A stretch of 64,000 nt of DNA from contig NZ_JAQZSG010000011.1 in assembly GCF_028745515.1 (NCBI RefSeq), positions 62,001-126,000 of the forward strand, written 5' to 3'. The notes below the pieces were generated by a model. It was given only the letters and a program-made list of their open reading frames with translations. It searched no databases and was not told the origin of the DNA. Shown piece after piece: positions 1-8,093 of the stretch (the first letter of the stretch is position 1; every line of letters begins with the position of its first letter). The DNA is from Paenibacillus thermotolerans. GTDB taxonomy: Bacteria > Bacillota > Bacilli > Paenibacillales > YIM-B00363. A program made the translations under genes and the position numbers.

Positions 1-80
1 TGACGGCGTTTATCGGAGCTCCGTTCTTTGCTTATCTGCTCGTCAAGCATAAGAGATCGTTAGGAGGGATCGAGCGGTGA
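1..80 (+). CDS. FecCD-type ABC transporter permease, C-terminal tail (partial)
   Basis: Only the last 25 codons are present; the gene enters from outside the window. The visible peptide contains IGAPFFAYLL followed by a basic tail, typical of the end of the last transmembrane helix of BtuC/FhuB/FecD permeases. Its TGA stop overlaps the GTG start of the ATPase gene by 3 nt (GTGA), so the two are translationally coupled. With the cobalamin genes downstream, a corrinoid importer is the most likely assignment, but iron-siderophore permeases share this end. Confidence 0.7.
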   Translation, partial: TAFIGAPFFAYLLVKHKRSLGGIER

Positions 81-859
81 TCGAAGTCGTTTCATGCTCC
101 CGGTCGTTCGACGGCCGAGCCGTGCTAAACGGCGTAAGCTTCGGTGCTGCTGCCGGCGAAATGCTCGGCGTCATCGGACCGAACGGAAGCGGCAAATCGA
201 CGCTCCTGAAGCTGATCTCGGGGTTGGATACGCCAAGCTCCGGCGAGGTGCTGATCGGCGGCAAGCCGATAGGCTCGTATCGGCGCAAAGATTTAGTGCG
301 CATGCTGGCGGTGCTGCAGCAGGATGCCTTGCCGCCGACCGGCTTTAAGGTGAAGGAAATCGTGGAGATGGGCCGGTACCCTTACCAGAATTGGCTTGGA
401 GAGGAGCGGGGCGGCGGCGATGTGTCGAGGTTCATTCACTCCGTCATGGTGCGGATGGGACTGACGGAGCTGGCCGATCGCCCGACGGAGCTGCTTAGCG
501 GCGGAGAACGGCAGCGGACGGCGCTCGCCAAGGCGATGGTCCAGCAGCCGAAGGTGCTGCTGCTGGATGAGCCGACGACGTATCTGGACATCGGCTATCA
601 AATTTCGCTGATGGATTCGATCAAGGAGTGGCAGCGGGAAAGCGGGCTAACGGTCATTGCGGTGCTCCATGATTTGAATTTGGCCGCCCAGTATTGCGAC
701 CGGCTGCTGCTGCTGCACCGGGGCGAAACGGTGAAGATCGGGGATCCGGCCGAGGTGCTTCGCCCGGAAACGATCCGATACGTATACGGGGCGAGCGCTG
801 TCGTGCTGGAGCATCCGGATTCGGGGAAACCGCAAATTTTGCTGCAGTCGAAGGTTTAA
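77..859 (+). CDS. ABC transporter ATPase, cobalamin/iron-chelate import family
   Basis: 260 aa, usual length for BtuD/FhuC/FecE ATPases. It hydrolyses ATP at the inner face of the membrane to drive substrate import by the upstream FecCD-type permease. Walker A GPNGSGKST lies at about residues 34-42, the Q-loop at about residue 80 (VLQQD), the signature LSGGERQR near 141 and Walker B VLLLDEPT near 160, followed by the switch His in VLHDLNLAAQ. The GTG start overlaps the permease stop. The adjacent cobT-to-pduO block suggests vitamin B12 or cobinamide as the substrate; a ferric chelate remains possible from sequence alone. Confidence 0.85.
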   Translation: MIEVVSCSRSFDGRAVLNGVSFGAAAGEMLGVIGPNGSGKSTLLKLISGLDTPSSGEVLIGGKPIGSYRRKDLVRMLAVLQQDALPPTGFKVKEIVEMGRYPYQNWLGEERGGGDVSRFIHSVMVRMGLTELADRPTELLSGGERQRTALAKAMVQQPKVLLLDEPTTYLDIGYQISLMDSIKEWQRESGLTVIAVLHDLNLAAQYCDRLLLLHRGETVKIGDPAEVLRPETIRYVYGASAVVLEHPDSGKPQILLQSKV

Positions 860-940
860 AGGGATGCCGTCTTTTTCGCACTGCAGAAAATGTTGGATAT
901 TTCAAGTATAATACGTGTAAGACATGCGAGGAATTTGACG

Positions 941-2002
941 ATGAGTATTGAACGATTGCGGGACATAGCAGCGCGAATCGAACCGCTCGACGAGGAATGG
1001 ATTCGGCGGGCTCGGTCGCGGCTCGATTCGCTGACAAAGCCCCAGGGCAGCTTGGGGGAGCTTGAAGCGATCGCCGCTCGGATGGCGGGCATTCATCGGA
1101 CGCTTCAGCCTCCGGTATCTCCGAAAGCGGTCATTGTGATGGCGGCGGATCACGGCGTTTGCGAGGAGGGCGTGAGCGCTTATCCTCAAGCGGTGACGGA
1201 GCAGATGGTCCGCAATTTTTTGGCCGGCGGCGCCGCGGTGAACGTTCTTGCGCGGTCCGCGGGGGCGGATGTCGTTTGCGTCGATATGGGCGTGATCGCG
1301 GATATCGGGCACCCAGGGCTATCGGTGCTTAAGCCGGCTCGGGGCACCGCGAATATGACGAAGGGTCCGGCCATGAGCGTCGAGGAGGCGCTTCGAGCGA
1401 TCGAAGCGGGGATCCGGACGGTTGGGGATTGGGCCGAGAAAGGCTATCGTCTGTTCGCTGTCGGCGAGATGGGCATCGGCAACACGACGGCGGCTGCCGC
1501 GCTGCTGACGGCGCTGACCGGCGTCGAGCCGGGGGGGCTCGTCGGCCGCGGAACCGGAGTCGACGATGCCGGGCTCGCGAGGAAGCGCGGTGCGGTGGCG
1601 AGGGCGCTTGAGGCGAACCGGCCGGACCGCGGGGATGCGTTCGATGCGTTGCGCAAGGTAGGCGGGTTGGAGATCGCCGGTATGGTCGGCGTTTATTTAG
1701 GCGCCGGGCTGCTGCGGGTGCCGGTCATCGCCGACGGGTATATTTCGACGGTGGCGGCGCTGGTAGCGGCACGGATCGCTCCGGCGGCGGGGCAGTACAT
1801 TATCCCGTCGCATTTGTCCGAGGAGCCGGGGCATGCGCTTGCGCTGCGGGAGCTTGGCCTTTCGCCGCTGCTTTCCTTGAACATGCGGCTTGGGGAAGGC
1901 ACCGGTGCGGTGCTGTGCATGAGCTTGGTCGAGGCGGCGGTGCGCCTGATGAACGAGATGGCGACGTTCGATTCGGCCGGCGTGTCGGGGAAGGACGGCT
2001 AG
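941..2002 (+). CDS. cobT: nicotinate-nucleotide--dimethylbenzimidazole phosphoribosyltransferase CobT
   Basis: 353 aa. Makes alpha-ribazole phosphate from dimethylbenzimidazole and nicotinate mononucleotide for the lower ligand of B12. The N-terminal LTKPQGSLGELE block and the C-terminal RLGEGTGAVL block, whose Glu is the catalytic base in the family, are both present. The start chosen is ATG 941, with AGGA about 9 nt upstream. An in-frame ATG at 890 lies before a TATAAT box (907-912), so it is unlikely to be used. That box has no convincing -35, so an internal operon promoter is only possible. The gene is followed not by cobU but by a 470-bp repeat-rich gap. Confidence 0.92.
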   Translation: MSIERLRDIAARIEPLDEEWIRRARSRLDSLTKPQGSLGELEAIAARMAGIHRTLQPPVSPKAVIVMAADHGVCEEGVSAYPQAVTEQMVRNFLAGGAAVNVLARSAGADVVCVDMGVIADIGHPGLSVLKPARGTANMTKGPAMSVEEALRAIEAGIRTVGDWAEKGYRLFAVGEMGIGNTTAAAALLTALTGVEPGGLVGRGTGVDDAGLARKRGAVARALEANRPDRGDAFDALRKVGGLEIAGMVGVYLGAGLLRVPVIADGYISTVAALVAARIAPAAGQYIIPSHLSEEPGHALALRELGLSPLLSLNMRLGEGTGAVLCMSLVEAAVRLMNEMATFDSAGVSGKDG

Positions 2003-2037
2003 AAGGCGCAGTCGAGGCAGCCAAGGCGGGCCGGTTT

Positions 2038-2435
2038 AACGCCAAAAACTCTCTTGTCCATGCGGGGAATGTACTGTCGGCGCTTTCGGTACTGCCGATG
2101 CTGCCGGTATCGCCGGTGTTGTCGGTATCGCCGGTGTTGTCGGTATCGCCGGTTACCACTGCTTCCCGAACTGGCGCTAATCGCGTTGGCGCTAACGGAA
2201 CCGGATGTCCGCTAATTTTGTCGAAACCGGGTAAAAGGGCTCATTAGCGGAACCGAATGTCCGTTAATTCGCTTGAATCGCCTGTAATTGGCGGTTTTCG
2301 GGCGATTAGCGGACAACTTGTTCCGTTAATTTGCAGCTTTTAGGGGTGAGGCGGATTTTAGCGGACATTTTGTTCCGTTAACTCCGTCGGCGCAAACAGG
2401 CGTTAGCACCAAAAGTTGGTGCTAACGGAACCGCA
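2038..2435 (+). repeat. long dispersed intergenic repeat element, copy 1
   Basis: Non-coding stretch between cobT and cobU that recurs in reverse orientation at 31568-32066. By eye the two copies are nearly identical across the palindrome-rich part (2183-2384). Landmarks are four 26-nt imperfect palindromes of form TTARCGGA...TCCGYTAA at 2191-2216, 2243-2268, 2305-2330 and 2357-2382. A perfect 11+11 bp palindrome with a 3-nt loop (arms GTTAGCACCAA) lies at 2402-2426. The left end carries a variable 18-bp tandem repeat. Small ORFs crossing it have low-complexity translations and no ribosome binding sites. No transposase or terminal duplication is visible. Confidence 0.85.
2106..2153 (+). repeat. 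18-bp direct tandem repeat inside the dispersed element
   Basis: Two perfect 18-bp units beginning GGTATCGCCGGTG (2106-2123, 2124-2141) are followed by a 12-bp partial unit. The corresponding part of copy 2 (about 31920-32020, opposite strand) has related but diverged units, so this segment varies in length and sequence between copies. Confidence 0.85.
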
Positions 2436-2471
2436 AATCGAAAATAAAGCCGTAACAGGGAGTCGTATACT

Positions 2472-3044
2472 TTGATCGTATTGGTGACAGGCGGGGCGCG
2501 GAGCGGGAAAAGCACATTTGCGGAGCGTTATTCCCACAGTCTCGGGAAAAATGGCATTTACGTAGCTACCGCCGAGTCGTGGGACGACGAAATGAAAGAC
2601 CGCGTAAAACGGCATCAAATAAGACGCGACGAATCCGGCTTCCAATGGAGAACGCAGGAGGAGACGCTGTGCCTGCCCGAACGGCTGGAGTCCATCGACT
2701 TTGAATATAATGTGTATCGCAGCGGCAGTACGGTCGTGCTGGTAGACTGCCTGACGCTTTGGTTAACGAACCTGCTGCTGCAGTGGGAGAACGAGCCGGA
2801 TGCCGAGCAGCGCTGCATGCAGCGGGTCGGCGAGCTTACCGACGTGCTGCGGCGCTTCCAAGGCGATGCGGTGCTCGTAACGAACGAGGTAGGCTACGGC
2901 ATTGTCCCCGCAACGCCGCTCGGCAGAAAGTTCAGAGACATATGCGGCCGAATGAATCAGGAGGTTGCCGCCGCGGCAGATCAAGTGTTTTTGGTTACGG
3001 TAGGCATACCGATCGAGCTCAAAAGCCGTCAATTTAAGTGGTGA
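2472..3044 (+). CDS. cobU: bifunctional adenosylcobinamide kinase / guanylyltransferase CobU
   Basis: 190 aa. Phosphorylates adenosylcobinamide and then transfers GMP to give AdoCbi-GDP. Starts with TTG behind an AGGGAG site. The P-loop GGARSGKS lies at residues 7-14; KRHQIRRDE supplies the His that carries GMP in the family; the C-terminal GRKFRDICGRMNQ block is standard. Length matches the CobU/CobP family (about 180-190 aa). It is separated from cobT by the dispersed repeat and from cbiB by only 7 nt. It probably starts a transcription unit of its own or depends on read-through across the repeat. Confidence 0.92.
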   Translation: MIVLVTGGARSGKSTFAERYSHSLGKNGIYVATAESWDDEMKDRVKRHQIRRDESGFQWRTQEETLCLPERLESIDFEYNVYRSGSTVVLVDCLTLWLTNLLLQWENEPDAEQRCMQRVGELTDVLRRFQGDAVLVTNEVGYGIVPATPLGRKFRDICGRMNQEVAAAADQVFLVTVGIPIELKSRQFKW

Positions 3045-3051
3045 TGCGAAG

Positions 3052-4041
3052 TTGCTGTTTTTTTCATGGGAAGAAACGTTATGGATGGCGGCCGCGGCGC
3101 TGGCGGTGGACCGCATTGTAGGAGACCCGGAGCGGATCGTGCATCCGGTCGTTCTGTTCGGACGGTGGATCCGCGTTTTCGAGAAACACATGTATAAAGC
3201 TGAGGCCGCGCGAGGGACGTTTCTGCGCGGTTTATTACTATGCGCATCAACAGTCGTCGGAGCCGGTGCGGCGGCATGGGCCGTCGTCGCGGCGGCATCG
3301 GCGGTGCATCCTTGGCTGGGGTATGCGGCGAACGTGTGGCTCATCTCTACGACGATCGCATGGAAAGGGCTGCGAGACGCCGGCAAAAAGGTGTACGAGC
3401 CCTTAACCGCAGGCGATTTACCCGAGGCAAGGAAGTACACAGGGTACATTGTGGGCAGGGACACGCATTCGCTGGACGAAGCGGAGTGCTCGCGCGTCGC
3501 GGTGGAGACGGTTGCGGAAAATACGGTGGACGCCGTCGTGTCGCCGGTCGTATACGCGCTGCTCGGCGGGGCGCCGCTCGCTTTCCTATATCGTGCCGCC
3601 AATACGCTCGATTCGATGGTCGGGTACCGGAACGAGCGGTACGAACGGTTCGGCAAGGCGTCGGCAAGGCTCGACGACGCGCTCAATTATGTCCCGGCCA
3701 GACTGGCCGGGCTGCTGCTTGCCGCCGCGGCGGCAGTCACCCGAGGAGGCGCCGCCGGGTGGAAAGCGTTACGGTCGATCGCCGCATTCGCCCGCCTGCA
3801 CCCGAGTCCGAACAGCGGCATTCCCGAATCGGCGGTGGCCGGCGCGCTCGGCATTCGGCTCGGCGGCGTGAACAGCTATAACGGGGTGTTGTCGAAACGG
3901 GCGACGATGGGCTTCGGGGAACGCCCGCTGGAAATGAACGATATCGTGCGCTCCATCGCTCTGCTCGATGGAACAAGCGCGCTGCTGACAGGAGGGATCG
4001 TATGCGCCGCGGTATGGATTACTTGGCTCAGTGGGGCATAG
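3052..4041 (+). CDS. cbiB: adenosylcobinamide-phosphate synthase CbiB/CobD
   Basis: 329 aa integral membrane protein that attaches the aminopropanol (phosphate) arm to adenosylcobyric acid. Family blocks seen: GDPERIVHPV near the N terminus, the VAENTVDAVVSP block and NTLDSMVGYRNERYERFG in the middle, and HPSPNSGIPE later, with hydrophobic segments between. TTG start with a weak GGTGATG-type site, 7 nt after cobU. Its 3' end overlaps cobS by 40 nt, which indicates coupled translation. The substrate arm is supplied by the threonine-phosphate decarboxylase encoded two genes downstream. Confidence 0.92.
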   Translation: MLFFSWEETLWMAAAALAVDRIVGDPERIVHPVVLFGRWIRVFEKHMYKAEAARGTFLRGLLLCASTVVGAGAAAWAVVAAASAVHPWLGYAANVWLISTTIAWKGLRDAGKKVYEPLTAGDLPEARKYTGYIVGRDTHSLDEAECSRVAVETVAENTVDAVVSPVVYALLGGAPLAFLYRAANTLDSMVGYRNERYERFGKASARLDDALNYVPARLAGLLLAAAAAVTRGGAAGWKALRSIAAFARLHPSPNSGIPESAVAGALGIRLGGVNSYNGVLSKRATMGFGERPLEMNDIVRSIALLDGTSALLTGGIVCAAVWITWLSGA

Positions 4042-4817
4042 CCGCCGTCGCTTCGCTTCAGTTGTTGACCCGGATTCCGATTCCGGTCATGCTCCCATGG
4101 AACGACAAAACGGGCCGAAGAAGCGTAGTGTTCTACCCGTTCGCCGGCGCCGTCATCGGAGCGCTGTTGTTTGGCGCATATCATCTGCTCACAGCGTTTC
4201 TTCCGCCGGCGCCGTCGGCGGCGCTGCTGCTCGTTTGCTGGATTTGGCTGACGGGCGCGCTGCATCTGGACGGCTTTATGGATACGGCGGACGGGTTCGG
4301 CAGCAATCGCCCCAAGGAGCGAATGCTTGAAATTATGAAGGATCCGCACGTAGGGGCGTTCGGCGTCGTTGCCGGCGCCGGCCTCATGATCGCGAAGTTT
4401 GCGCTGCTGCTTGCGCTGATCGAATATGCTCGGTCGGGCAGCGTCAACGTCATTGCGGCGGTGGCCGCGGTGCCGGTGCTGAGCCGCGCGTTCATTCCGT
4501 GGGCCGTTGTCCTATGGCCCTACGCGGGCGGCAGCGGCGGCATGGGCGCCGCGCTTAAAGCTACCGGCGTCCGGCACGCGGCCGCCGCAACGCTCGTCGC
4601 CGCGTTATGCGGCGCGGCGCTGTTTGCGTCGCTCGGCTCGGGCGACGCCGAATTTGCGCTGCCGCTGCTGCTCGGCGGCGCGGTCATGACGGCGGCGGTC
4701 GGAACGCTCGCCGCCTGGCGCATGTCCCGCCGGCTCGGCGGGCTCACCGGCGATACGTACGGCGCCTTGATCGAGATCCTGGAGCTGGCGCTGCTGCTCG
4801 CGCTTACGGCGCGTTAA
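4002..4817 (+). CDS. cobS: adenosylcobinamide-GDP ribazoletransferase CobS
   Basis: 271 aa membrane enzyme joining alpha-ribazole (phosphate) to AdoCbi-GDP, the last step of nucleotide loop assembly. The metal-binding block DGFMDTADGFG near residue 85 and several Ala/Leu-rich transmembrane segments are visible; the C-terminal GLTGDTYGA block is typical. Start ATG 4002 is preferred because AGGAGGG ends 5 nt before it. The gene begins inside the end of cbiB. Very Ala-rich, GC-rich composition is normal for this family. Confidence 0.92.
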   Translation: MRRGMDYLAQWGIAAVASLQLLTRIPIPVMLPWNDKTGRRSVVFYPFAGAVIGALLFGAYHLLTAFLPPAPSAALLLVCWIWLTGALHLDGFMDTADGFGSNRPKERMLEIMKDPHVGAFGVVAGAGLMIAKFALLLALIEYARSGSVNVIAAVAAVPVLSRAFIPWAVVLWPYAGGSGGMGAALKATGVRHAAAATLVAALCGAALFASLGSGDAEFALPLLLGGAVMTAAVGTLAAWRMSRRLGGLTGDTYGALIEILELALLLALTAR

Positions 4818-4863
4818 AGATAATAAGCACGCAATTGCAAAGCGTTGGGAGAGGAAGAAGCAT

Positions 4864-5943
4864 ATGCTTGAAATATACGGTCACGGGGGCGACACGGCTA
4901 CGGCGGAGAAGCTGTACGGGCGCCCTCGCGACACATTCATCGATTTCAGCTCGAATATGAATCCGTGGGGACCCCCGCAAGGGGCAAAAGAAGCGATGCT
5001 GGCCGCATGGGAACGCATCGCAGCTTACCCGGACCCCGAGTCGCGGGAATTAAGAGCCGCGTTAAGCCGGCGGCACGACGTTCCGATCGAAGCCGTCTGG
5101 GTCGGCAACGGAGCGGCGGAGCTGATCGATTTGACCATGCGATCGATCCGCCCCGCCTCGGTAACGCTGCTCGCCCCCGGCTTTGCGGAATACGAGGCCG
5201 CAGTGCGGCACGCGGGAGCCGTTCCGGAGTTCGTGCCGCTGGACGAAGAAAACGGCTTTGCACCCGACGCCGGCCGATTGCTGGACTCCGCTTCGCGGAC
5301 GGATGCCGTTATGGTCGGCAATCCGAACAATCCGACGGGCCGGCTGCTGCCCCCTTCCGTCGTAGAAGCGCTGCTGCGGCTGGACAAGCCCGTCGTCATC
5401 GACGAGGCGTTTCTCGACTTTGCGCCGGACGAAGCCGTACGTTCGGCAGCCTGCCGTGCGGCATCGAAAGACGGCGTGTACGTTATCCGATCGTTAACGA
5501 AGTTTTATTCGATCCCGGGACTGCGTCTCGGATACGTAGTCGCGCATCCGAACGCAATCCGGCGCATTCGGGAGTTAGCCGTCCCGTGGAGCGTAAATGC
5601 GATCGCTCAAGCTGTCGGAGCGGCCATTGTGACCGACCGCCCATTTGAGCGGCTCACGTTGAAGTGGCTCGCGGAAGAACGGGCATGGCTCATACGGCAA
5701 CTCACGGACATTGGCCTCAAGACGTACCCCGGCGAAGCCAATTATATATTGTTCCGGTTTCCCCCGGAAAGCGGCCGCAGAGCAGGCGAGGCGCAAGCCG
5801 CTCTGGGCGCTCAAGGTATTCTGATCCGGAACGCGTCCACGTTCCGCGGCTTGGACGATACATACTGCAGAGTGGCGGTAAAAAAGCGGGAGGACAACGA
5901 CCGATTGGTCGAAGCGCTGCGTCAGTGGATGAACGGAGGATGA
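4864..5943 (+). CDS. cobC: threonine-phosphate decarboxylase / HisC-like aminotransferase CobC
   Basis: 359 aa PLP enzyme of the histidinol-phosphate aminotransferase fold. In B12 loci this family makes (R)-1-amino-2-propanol phosphate from threonine phosphate. The N-terminal GHGGD and DFSSNMNPWGPP blocks distinguish it from HisC. The PLP lysine lies in SLTKFYSIPGLRLGY, with the substrate-binding NPNNPTGRLL block upstream. The stop overlaps an ATGA at 5940, but the following gene probably begins at 5949. In Salmonella nomenclature the same function is called CobD. Confidence 0.88.
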   Translation: MLEIYGHGGDTATAEKLYGRPRDTFIDFSSNMNPWGPPQGAKEAMLAAWERIAAYPDPESRELRAALSRRHDVPIEAVWVGNGAAELIDLTMRSIRPASVTLLAPGFAEYEAAVRHAGAVPEFVPLDEENGFAPDAGRLLDSASRTDAVMVGNPNNPTGRLLPPSVVEALLRLDKPVVIDEAFLDFAPDEAVRSAACRAASKDGVYVIRSLTKFYSIPGLRLGYVVAHPNAIRRIRELAVPWSVNAIAQAVGAAIVTDRPFERLTLKWLAEERAWLIRQLTDIGLKTYPGEANYILFRFPPESGRRAGEAQAALGAQGILIRNASTFRGLDDTYCRVAVKKREDNDRLVEALRQWMNGG

Positions 5944-5948
5944 ACGGG

Positions 5949-7490
5949 ATGAAGACTAAAGGCAAAACGCTGATGATCCAAGGAACGGCCTCGGATGTCG
6001 GAAAAAGCCTGCTAACCGCCGCGTTGTGCCGCATTTTCGCCGAGGAGGGAGTTCGTGCGGCTCCTTTTAAATCGCAAAATATGTCCCTCAATTCGTACGT
6101 TACTCCGGACGGAAAAGAGATCGGCAGAGCGCAAGGCATGCAGGCGGACGCCTGCGGCGTTCCGGCGACAACGGATATGAATCCGATTTTATTAAAGCCG
6201 TCCGGGGACCGCACCTCGCAGGTAGTCGTACACGGCAAGCCGCTGCGGAATTACGATGCATACGAATACCGAGAGTCGTATTTGCCGGTCGCCGAATCGA
6301 TCGTAAAACAATCGCTGGGGCGGCTGCGGGAGTCGTATGATCTTGTCGTTATGGAAGGCGCGGGCAGTCCGGCGGAGGTCAATTTGCGGGACCGCGACAT
6401 CGTCAATATGCGGGTCGCGGCTTGGGCGGACGCTCCTGTGCTGCTGGTGGCCGATATCGACCGGGGCGGCGTGTTCGCCTCGATCGTCGGAACGATGGAC
6501 ATTTTGAGACCGGAAGAACGGGATCGGGTAAAAGGCTTCATCATCAACAAGTTCCGCGGCGACGTTTCGCTGCTTAAGCCCGGGCTCGATTGGCTCGAGG
6601 AACGGACGGGAAAGCCGGTTTTAGGCGTAGTGCCGTATATGCGGGATGTAGGGCTCGAGGACGAGGACTCCGCAGGCTGGAAGGATCGCGAAACGGAGCG
6701 CGCCCGCGCGGCCGAATCGCGTGACGATGTGCTCGACATTGCGGTCATCCGTTTTTCGCGAATATCCAACTTTTCGGATTTTGACGCGTTTCGCGGCGAA
6801 AAGGACGTGCGAATCCGCTACATAAGCCGTTTGGAGGAATGGGGGAGTCCGGATGCGGTTATTTTGCCGGGGACGAAAAACACGATCGGCGATCTTCGCG
6901 AGCTTCGTTCCGAAGGGCTTGATGAAAAGCTGCTTCGGTATGCGGCCGAAGGCGGCCATATTGCGGGCGTGTGCGGCGGCTATCAGATGCTGTGCCGAAC
7001 GCTTTCCGACCCTTACGGCGTAGAGTCCGGGGCGGAGAAGGAAGAGGCCGGTCTCGGGCTGCTCCCGGGGGATACGGTGTTTTTGGAAGAAAAAAGGACG
7101 GTACGCGTAGTCGGTTATTTTACAGGTTGGGGCTCGGAGGAGGAACCGCTTCGGATTCCGGTTAGCGGCTACGAAATTCATATGGGGGATACGAGGCATC
7201 AGGATGGAGTTCGGCGTCCTTTTGCCGTTGGAGAAAGCAGTGATACGGTAAGGGCGGAAGGGGCTTGCGCCGAGGATGGGCGAGTGTGGGGCACCTATGT
7301 ACACGGTGTTTTTGATAACGACGAGTTTCGGAGATATTGGTTGAACGTGCTGCGTGCGGGTAAGGGCTGGACGCCTCTCGAGGTCGGCTTCCGGTACCGG
7401 GAGCGGCGCGAGGCGGCTTTCTCCGCTTTGGCGGAGCATGTGCGAAGAGCTGTCGATATGAATGCGATCCGCGGGATTGCGGGATTGTAA
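5949..7490 (+). CDS. cobQ: cobyric acid synthase CobQ/CbiP (glutamine-hydrolysing)
   Basis: 513 aa. Amidates adenosylcobyrinic acid a,c-diamide at four carboxylates using glutamine and ATP. The N-terminal dethiobiotin-synthetase-like domain begins with the P-loop MIQGTASDVGKS. The C-terminal class I amidotransferase domain has the nucleophile Cys in GVCGGYQML and a His in YVHGVFDN. Start 5949 has GGAGG 9 nt upstream; ATG 5940, overlapping the cobC stop, is possible but its spacing is too short. A longer in-frame extension back to 5664 would overlap cobC and is rejected. Confidence 0.93.
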   Translation: MKTKGKTLMIQGTASDVGKSLLTAALCRIFAEEGVRAAPFKSQNMSLNSYVTPDGKEIGRAQGMQADACGVPATTDMNPILLKPSGDRTSQVVVHGKPLRNYDAYEYRESYLPVAESIVKQSLGRLRESYDLVVMEGAGSPAEVNLRDRDIVNMRVAAWADAPVLLVADIDRGGVFASIVGTMDILRPEERDRVKGFIINKFRGDVSLLKPGLDWLEERTGKPVLGVVPYMRDVGLEDEDSAGWKDRETERARAAESRDDVLDIAVIRFSRISNFSDFDAFRGEKDVRIRYISRLEEWGSPDAVILPGTKNTIGDLRELRSEGLDEKLLRYAAEGGHIAGVCGGYQMLCRTLSDPYGVESGAEKEEAGLGLLPGDTVFLEEKRTVRVVGYFTGWGSEEEPLRIPVSGYEIHMGDTRHQDGVRRPFAVGESSDTVRAEGACAEDGRVWGTYVHGVFDNDEFRRYWLNVLRAGKGWTPLEVGFRYRERREAAFSALAEHVRRAVDMNAIRGIAGL

Positions 7491-7517
7491 CCATAGATGC
7501 GGAGGTTGAGCGAAACG

Positions 7518-8093
7518 ATGAAAATTTATACGAGGACCGGAGACGCCGGGCAAACCGGTGTGATCGGCGGAAGAGTGAGCAAGGACGATGCGCGCGTGGA
7601 AGCGTACGGCACGGTGGATGAACTGAATTCGTTCGTGGGCGCGGCGGTCAGTATGATGTCGAAGGACATTTTTGCCGATATGATGGAGGATTTGGTCGAA
7701 ATTCAGCACGAGCTGTTCGATTGCGGCGGAGATCTTGCGATATTGAAGCCGGGCGTGCGCCCCTACAAGGTGAATGATTCGCATGCCGAAAGGCTTGAAG
7801 CGTTAATTGATAAGTACGATAATGAAACTCCCGATATTACGAGGTTTATTTTGCCGGGCGGGTCTGCGGTTTCTTCCGCGCTTCATGTGTGCCGTACGGT
7901 TTGCAGGCGGGCGGAACGGCGCATTGTGACGCTCGCGGCTGCCTCTGAGATCAACGAGCCGGTACGGAAATATATAAACCGGTTGTCCGATCTGTTCTTT
8001 ACGATGGCGCGGGCCGCCAATGCCCGCGAGGGTGTCGGCGACGTGGAGTACGTCCGAAGCGCGGAGGTTTTCAGGAGCTCGAAAAAAGGATGA
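7518..8093 (+). CDS. pduO: PduO-type cob(I)alamin adenosyltransferase
   Basis: 191 aa. Transfers the 5'-deoxyadenosyl group of ATP to cob(I)alamin or cobinamide. The RTGDAGQTGVIGG block at residues 5-17 and the CRRAERRIVTLA helix near the C terminus are the ATP- and cobalamin-binding signatures of the PduO family. ATG 7518 is preferred over in-frame 7497, which lies inside the ribosome binding site GGAGG (7501-7505). Its stop overlaps the next start (ATGA), so the pseudouridine synthase gene is appended to the cobalamin operon. Confidence 0.92.
   Translation: MKIYTRTGDAGQTGVIGGRVSKDDARVEAYGTVDELNSFVGAAVSMMSKDIFADMMEDLVEIQHELFDCGGDLAILKPGVRPYKVNDSHAERLEALIDKYDNETPDITRFILPGGSAVSSALHVCRTVCRRAERRIVTLAAASEINEPVRKYINRLSDLFFTMARAANAREGVGDVEYVRSAEVFRSSKKG

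Noticed and set aside
907-912. TATAAT before cobT as an operon promoter
   Set aside because: No acceptable -35 at 16-18 bp, so not listed as a feature, although an internal promoter cannot be excluded.
1800-2247. Open frames over the end of cobT and the dispersed element (Pro/Ser/Val and Thr/Asp repeats)
   Set aside because: Translations simply reflect the 18-bp repeat; no starts with ribosome sites, and the same element on the other strand has different frames.
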